Source: Oscillospiraceae bacterium (GTDB taxonomy: Bacteria; Bacillota_A; Clostridia; Oscillospirales; Ruminococcaceae). From it: DNA of 8,798 nt. The position numbers and the translations under genes are program-made. This document shows positions 5,143-8,798 of the stretch, piece by piece. Location: positions 1-8,798 of the forward strand of contig CAAFWX010000153.1 of NCBI GenBank assembly GCA_900766795.1. The letters run 5' to 3'. Numbering within the stretch: the first letter of the stretch is position 1; each line of letters begins with the position of its first letter. Below the pieces are notes generated by a model. That model was not told where the DNA came from and did not search any database. It worked only from the letters and a program-made list of their open reading frames with translations.

Positions 5143-6459
5143 ATGGAATATTATTCAACACAAAACTTTGACCCCGAGCCTTCTAAGCCCCCGAAGAAAA
5201 AGCACAGCGCGGGCTATGTTATGGCGCTAATTGCGGCTGTTGCGCTGGTTGGCGGCGGCGCGGGCTTCGGCGGCGCGTTTATTGCAAACAGGGCGAACAG
5301 CAGCGCGCTTATCGGCGGTGAAAGCTCCGTTTCCGAGTCCGCTGATTCCTCTGCGGCAAATTCGGAAATCTCTGACAACGCAGGCTCGGCAGACAGCGGC
5401 TCTTCAAACAGCAGCGAAGTCACCTCCACGCCTACCTTAAGCGACCTTCAGGCGGGAGCAGTGGTGCACAACGTAAACACCAATGTCGAATACAACACCG
5501 ACGGCACGTTCATGTACACGCGCGACCTTGTAGCTTCCGTGCGCGACAGCATTGTATACATTGAGGTATATGTTGACTACCGCGGTCAGCAGACCCGCTA
5601 CGGCTCGGGCAGCGGAATTATCATCTCCAGCGACGGATATGTTCTCACCAATGCCCACGTCACCGACAACATGGACGCATTCAAGGTTCAGGTCACCACC
5701 ACCGACCCCACCACGGGAACAGGCGTTACCGAGAAGTTTGACGCACAGCTTATCGGAAGCGACACCGACACCGACCTTGCGGTGCTGAAAATAGACGCGG
5801 ATAACCTCCAGCCTGCTGTGCTGGGCAACTCGGACGACGTTCATCTCGGCGACGACTGCGTTGTTATCGGAAACCCGCTGGGACTTGAAACCTCGGTCAC
5901 CAAGGGTGTTGTTTCGGGACTCAACCGCCAGATTTCCAGCAACGAGCGCTCGCTGTCCTCCATCCAGACGGACGCAGCGATTAACTCGGGCAACTCGGGC
6001 GGCGCAATGTTCAACATGTACGGAGAGGTTATCGGCGTTGTCAACGAGAAGCTTGTCAACGACTATGCCGAGAATGTGGGCTTTGCGATTACCATAAACG
6101 AAGCCAAGACGGTTATCGACGACCTTATCTCAAAGGGCTACGTCACCGGCAGACCTATCCTCGGAATCACCTGCCTTCAGGTTTCGGAGTATATCGGTGC
6201 AATTCAGGGCATGACCCCCGGTCTTTATGTAACCGACATCGACCAGAGCCTTGCCATTGCGCAGAGCGGACTTGTTGTGGGCGATACCATCACCGCAATT
6301 GACGGAGTTTCCGTTACCACCACCGCGGAGGTTTCCTCGGTGCTTAACGGAAAGAAGCCCGGCGACACCGTAACCGCCACCGTTGTAAGAACCGATTCCC
6401 TCGGCAGAAACAAAGAGGTTGAGATAGAAATTATCCTTTCGGAATACAATGGAAGCTGA
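5143..6459 (+). CDS. Membrane-anchored trypsin-like serine protease with PDZ domain (HtrA/DegP family)
   Basis: A 438-residue surface quality-control protease that, by family, degrades or refolds damaged exported proteins. Residues 1-23 are a short cytoplasmic tail with PPKKK. About 24-49 is one membrane segment, so the enzyme faces outward. Residues 51-105 form a Ser/Asn-rich linker. The protease domain runs from about 125 to 330, with His172 (TNAHVTD), Asp211 (TDTDLAVLKID) and Ser285 (NSGNSGGAMF) forming a complete triad. A single PDZ domain follows (about 336-430) with SGLVVGDTITAIDGVSV. Length is typical for Gram-positive HtrA. ATG 5143 has AAGGA at about 9-10 bases. A terminator before and another after make it a single-gene unit. 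Its place beside the SCIFF genes could be incidental; nothing in the sequence ties it to peptide processing. Confidence 0.96.
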   Translation: MEYYSTQNFDPEPSKPPKKKHSAGYVMALIAAVALVGGGAGFGGAFIANRANSSALIGGESSVSESADSSAANSEISDNAGSADSGSSNSSEVTSTPTLSDLQAGAVVHNVNTNVEYNTDGTFMYTRDLVASVRDSIVYIEVYVDYRGQQTRYGSGSGIIISSDGYVLTNAHVTDNMDAFKVQVTTTDPTTGTGVTEKFDAQLIGSDTDTDLAVLKIDADNLQPAVLGNSDDVHLGDDCVVIGNPLGLETSVTKGVVSGLNRQISSNERSLSSIQTDAAINSGNSGGAMFNMYGEVIGVVNEKLVNDYAENVGFAITINEAKTVIDDLISKGYVTGRPILGITCLQVSEYIGAIQGMTPGLYVTDIDQSLAIAQSGLVVGDTITAIDGVSVTTTAEVSSVLNGKKPGDTVTATVVRTDSLGRNKEVEIEIILSEYNGS

Positions 6460-6485
6460 TTTCAAGCTGGCAACAAATAAATTCA

Positions 6486-6525
6486 CCGCCGCAGCGAGTA
6501 AAGTCCGCTGCGGCGGTTTCTTTTT
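6486..6525 (+). terminator. Strong intrinsic terminator after the HtrA-like gene
   Basis: CCGCCGCAGCG (6486-6496) pairs perfectly with CGCTGCGGCGG (6506-6516) around a 9-base loop, followed by TTTCTTTTT (6517-6525). Confidence 0.95.
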
Positions 6526-6565
6526 GCGGAAGCATAGCTACGAAAAGTTTTGGCGGCTTATCCCC

Positions 6566-6594
6566 TTGAATTTTCGTGGTGAAAGGGGTATAAT
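6566..6594 (+). promoter_or_regulatory. Sigma-A-like promoter of nadE
   Basis: TTGAAT (6566-6571), a 17-base spacer and a perfect TATAAT (6589-6594). The predicted start near 6601 lies at or after the in-frame ATG at 6600, which supports translation from ATG 6654. Confidence 0.85.
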
Positions 6595-6653
6595 AGATAA
6601 TGGATAATTATGACGGAGGCGAAACGCTTTCGCAGGAATACAGGAGAATTGCC

Positions 6654-8567
6654 ATGAAAAACGGATTTGTAAAGGTTGCCGCAGCCACTCCCGAAATAAG
6701 GGTTGCCGACTGCGAGTATAACTGCGCCGCAGCCATTGCTCTCATTGACGAGGCATACGCGGCGGGAGTGAAGATTCTGGTGCTTCCCGAGCTTTGCATA
6801 ACTGCCTATACCTGTCAGGATTTGTTCTTTCAGCAGCAGCTTCTTGACGGAGCGCTGAAGGCTCTTGAGAAAGTCGCCGCGCACACAAAGGGAAAGGATA
6901 TGCTGACGGCTGTCGGCTGCCCGCTGCGGTTTCGCGGCGAGCTGTACAACTGCGCCGTGGTGATAAAAGACGGCGAGGTGCTGGGCGTTGTCCCGAAGAA
7001 GTATCTTCCCAACTACAACGAGTTCTACGAAATGCGCCACTTCACCGCCGCTCCCGAGGGCGAGTATGACATGGAGCTTTTCGGAAAGAGCGTTCCGTTC
7101 GGGCTTAACCTGCTGTTTGAGTGCAGGGAGCTTCCCGAGCTTGTTTTCGGAGTGGAGCTGTGCGAGGATTTGTGGGCGGCTGACCCGCCCTCAACGGCGC
7201 TTGCGCTCGGCGGCGCGACCGTTATCGCGAACCTTTCCGCTTCCAACGAAACGATAGGCAAGGACAGCTACCGCCGCACGCTTGTGTCATCGACCTCTGC
7301 GCGGCTTTTGTGCGGGTATATCTATGCGAGCGCGGGCGAGGGCGAGAGCACCCAAGACCTTGTTTTCAGCGGACACAACATTATCGCCGAGAACGGCATT
7401 GTATTAAAGGAGAGCAGGCTGTATTCCACAGGGCTTACCCTTTCGGAGATAGACGTGCAGAAGCTGTGCTTTGAGCGCAGAAAGAACACCAGCTTTTCGG
7501 GCGGCATTTCAAAGGGAATGCGCCGCGTTTTGTTCAGCATGACGCTTACCGAAACCGCGCTTACACGCTTCGTGGACACCGACCCATTTGTGCCCGCTGT
7601 TGCCGCAGAAAAGGACAAGCGCTGCGAGGACATCCTCACCATGCAGGCGCGGGGTCTGGCAAAGCGCGTGAAGCACACCAACTCCAAGACCGTTGTGCTG
7701 GGCATTTCGGGAGGACTTGACTCCACGCTTGCGCTTCTTGTGTGCGTGGAAACCATGCGCATTCTGGGCAGACCTAACAGCGACATAGTTGCAGTCACCA
7801 TGCCCTGCTTCGGCACTACTGTCAGAACAAAGACTAACGCCGAAAAGCTGTGCACCCTGCTCGGCACAAAGCTTCGCGTAATTGATATCGCTGCCGCCGT
7901 GAAGCAGCATTTCGCGGACATCGGTCATGACGAGAGTGTGCACAACGTGGTGTACGAAAACGGACAGGCGCGCGAGCGCACCAAGATACTTATGGACATA
8001 GCTAATCAGGAAAACGGCATGGTTGTGGGCACGGGCGACCTATCGGAGCTTGCTCTGGGCTGGGCAACCTACAACGGCGACCACATGAGTATGTACGGCG
8101 TAAACGCGAGCGTACCCAAGACCCTTGTGCGGCATATCGTCAGGTACTATGCGCAGGCTTCGGGGGAGGGTGAGCTTCGCGACGTGCTGATGAGCATTTT
8201 CGACACCCCCGTATCTCCCGAGCTGCTTCCCGCCGACGAAAACGGCAACATCGCGCAGATTACGGAGGATTTGGTGGGACCCTATCAGCTTCACGATTTC
8301 TTCCTGTACAACGGCATACGCTGGGGCTTCCCGCCGAAAAAGGTGTTCCGTCTTGCGGAGTATGCCTTTAGCGGGCAGTACGACCGCGAAACTATCCTCA
8401 AGTGGCTGAAAACCTTCTACCGCCGCTTCTTCTCCCAGCAGTTCAAGCGAAGCTGCCTGCCCGACGGCGTAAAGGTGGGTTCGGTTACGCTCTCGCCGCG
8501 CGGCGACTGGCGAATGCCCAGCGACGCTTCCTGCACCCTCTGGCAGAAAGAACTGGAGGAATTGTAA
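6654..8567 (+). CDS. nadE: Glutamine-dependent NAD(+) synthetase
   Basis: A 637-residue cytoplasmic enzyme that makes NAD+ from nicotinate adenine dinucleotide, ATP and glutamine, the last step of NAD synthesis. Residues 1-280 are a nitrilase-type glutaminase domain with Glu46 (LPELCITAY), Lys115 (PKKYLPNY) and Cys170 (GVELCEDLW) as the catalytic triad that releases ammonia. Residues 325-637 are the synthetase domain with the ATP PP-loop SGGLDS at 352-357, MPCFGTT at 383-389, and GTGDLSELALGWATYNGDHM at 459-478. Length matches the long two-domain class, so the cell need not rely on free ammonia. ATG 6654 is preferred over ATG 6600: AGGAGA (6642-6647) precedes it at good spacing, VKVAAATPEIRVADC is the expected nitrilase start, and the promoter excludes 6600. 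No clear terminator follows; the inverted repeat array begins about 30 bases downstream. Confidence 0.98.
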   Translation: MKNGFVKVAAATPEIRVADCEYNCAAAIALIDEAYAAGVKILVLPELCITAYTCQDLFFQQQLLDGALKALEKVAAHTKGKDMLTAVGCPLRFRGELYNCAVVIKDGEVLGVVPKKYLPNYNEFYEMRHFTAAPEGEYDMELFGKSVPFGLNLLFECRELPELVFGVELCEDLWAADPPSTALALGGATVIANLSASNETIGKDSYRRTLVSSTSARLLCGYIYASAGEGESTQDLVFSGHNIIAENGIVLKESRLYSTGLTLSEIDVQKLCFERRKNTSFSGGISKGMRRVLFSMTLTETALTRFVDTDPFVPAVAAEKDKRCEDILTMQARGLAKRVKHTNSKTVVLGISGGLDSTLALLVCVETMRILGRPNSDIVAVTMPCFGTTVRTKTNAEKLCTLLGTKLRVIDIAAAVKQHFADIGHDESVHNVVYENGQARERTKILMDIANQENGMVVGTGDLSELALGWATYNGDHMSMYGVNASVPKTLVRHIVRYYAQASGEGELRDVLMSIFDTPVSPELLPADENGNIAQITEDLVGPYQLHDFFLYNGIRWGFPPKKVFRLAEYAFSGQYDRETILKWLKTFYRRFFSQQFKRSCLPDGVKVGSVTLSPRGDWRMPSDASCTLWQKELEEL

Positions 8568-8598
8568 GGGCTGCTGCGCAGGGCGGTATTGGCGGAAT

Positions 8599-8763
8599 AT
8601 AGGCGCTTTTAGATTTGTTTTGTTTTCTCGCAATGTTGGGTCATGGTGTTCTTTTCTTGGGCGCATAGGCGCTTTTGGATTTACAATGTTTTCTCGCTCT
8701 TTATATTTATGGTGCGCTTTGCTTGGGCGTTTAGGAGCTTTTAAATTTACAATGTTTTCTCGC
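8599..8763 (-). repeat. Right array of the ~66-bp tandem repeat, inverted relative to the left array
   Basis: Read on the minus strand, GCGAGAAAACA starts at 8763, 8697 and 8631, an exact 66-base period. The first two units are full length (8698-8763 and 8632-8697); the third (8599-8631) is cut short towards nadE. Shared parts with the left array include GCGAGAAAACAT, AAAGCGCCTA and CAAGCAAAG-type segments. The array occupies most of the sequence after nadE. The last 33 bases of the window hold only a G/C-rich stretch with CCCC and GGGG blocks, which I cannot assign. Confidence 0.88.
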
Positions 8764-8798
8764 ATGCGGGGGATGAACCCCTTCGGGAGAGGGGGGAA

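Noticed and set aside
6600..6653. nadE starting at ATG 6600
   Set aside because: This ATG lies at the predicted transcription start, has no ribosome binding site in the transcript, and adds residues not expected for the nitrilase domain.
8040..8765. A 241-residue minus-strand open frame starting in the right repeat array
   Set aside because: Most of it is antisense to the conserved 3' end of nadE; only the first third reads the repeat. No ribosome binding site or promoter is visible within the window.

Overview
The window reads as a chromosomal segment of a Gram-positive anaerobe of the class Clostridia, probably the Ruminococcaceae/Oscillospiraceae. The evidence is the SCIFF peptide with its radical SAM maturase (a pair nearly confined to, and widespread in, Clostridia), AAGGAGG-type ribosome binding sites, sigma-A-like promoters with 17-bp spacers, U-tailed terminators, and fairly GC-rich genes between AT-rich spacers. 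All seven supported genes lie on the + strand, mostly as single-gene transcription units.

Layout. 1-199: three degenerate units of a ~66-bp tandem repeat running up to the ribosome binding site of rsmE. 214-984: rsmE, a 16S rRNA m3U1498 methyltransferase. 1128-1409: a small membrane-anchored, very acidic protein with its own promoter. 1410-1783: a gene-free stretch with a possible terminator, a -10 box and a leader with conflicting stems. 1784-2806: a secreted lipoprotein, possibly IseA-like at its C-terminus. 2807-3147: a 341-bp MITE-like element with 19-bp terminal inverted repeats and two internal hairpins with nearly identical loops. 3250-3393: the 47-residue SCIFF precursor, starting at TTG. 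3566-4960: its radical SAM/SPASM maturase. 5143-6459: a membrane-anchored HtrA-type serine protease with a PDZ domain. 6654-8567: glutamine-dependent NAD+ synthetase. 8599-8763: the same ~66-bp repeat family in inverted orientation.

The most coherent system is the SCIFF ranthipeptide pair. Precursor and maturase are adjacent but separately transcribed: each has a strong promoter ending in the same TATGCTAT extended -10, a strong terminator separates them, and a second terminator-like hairpin lies in the maturase leader. This suits a small, abundant substrate and a scarcer enzyme. The other genes are housekeeping or envelope functions with no evident link to the peptide. The least explained items are the MITE-like element and the inverted 66-bp repeat arrays at the two ends.
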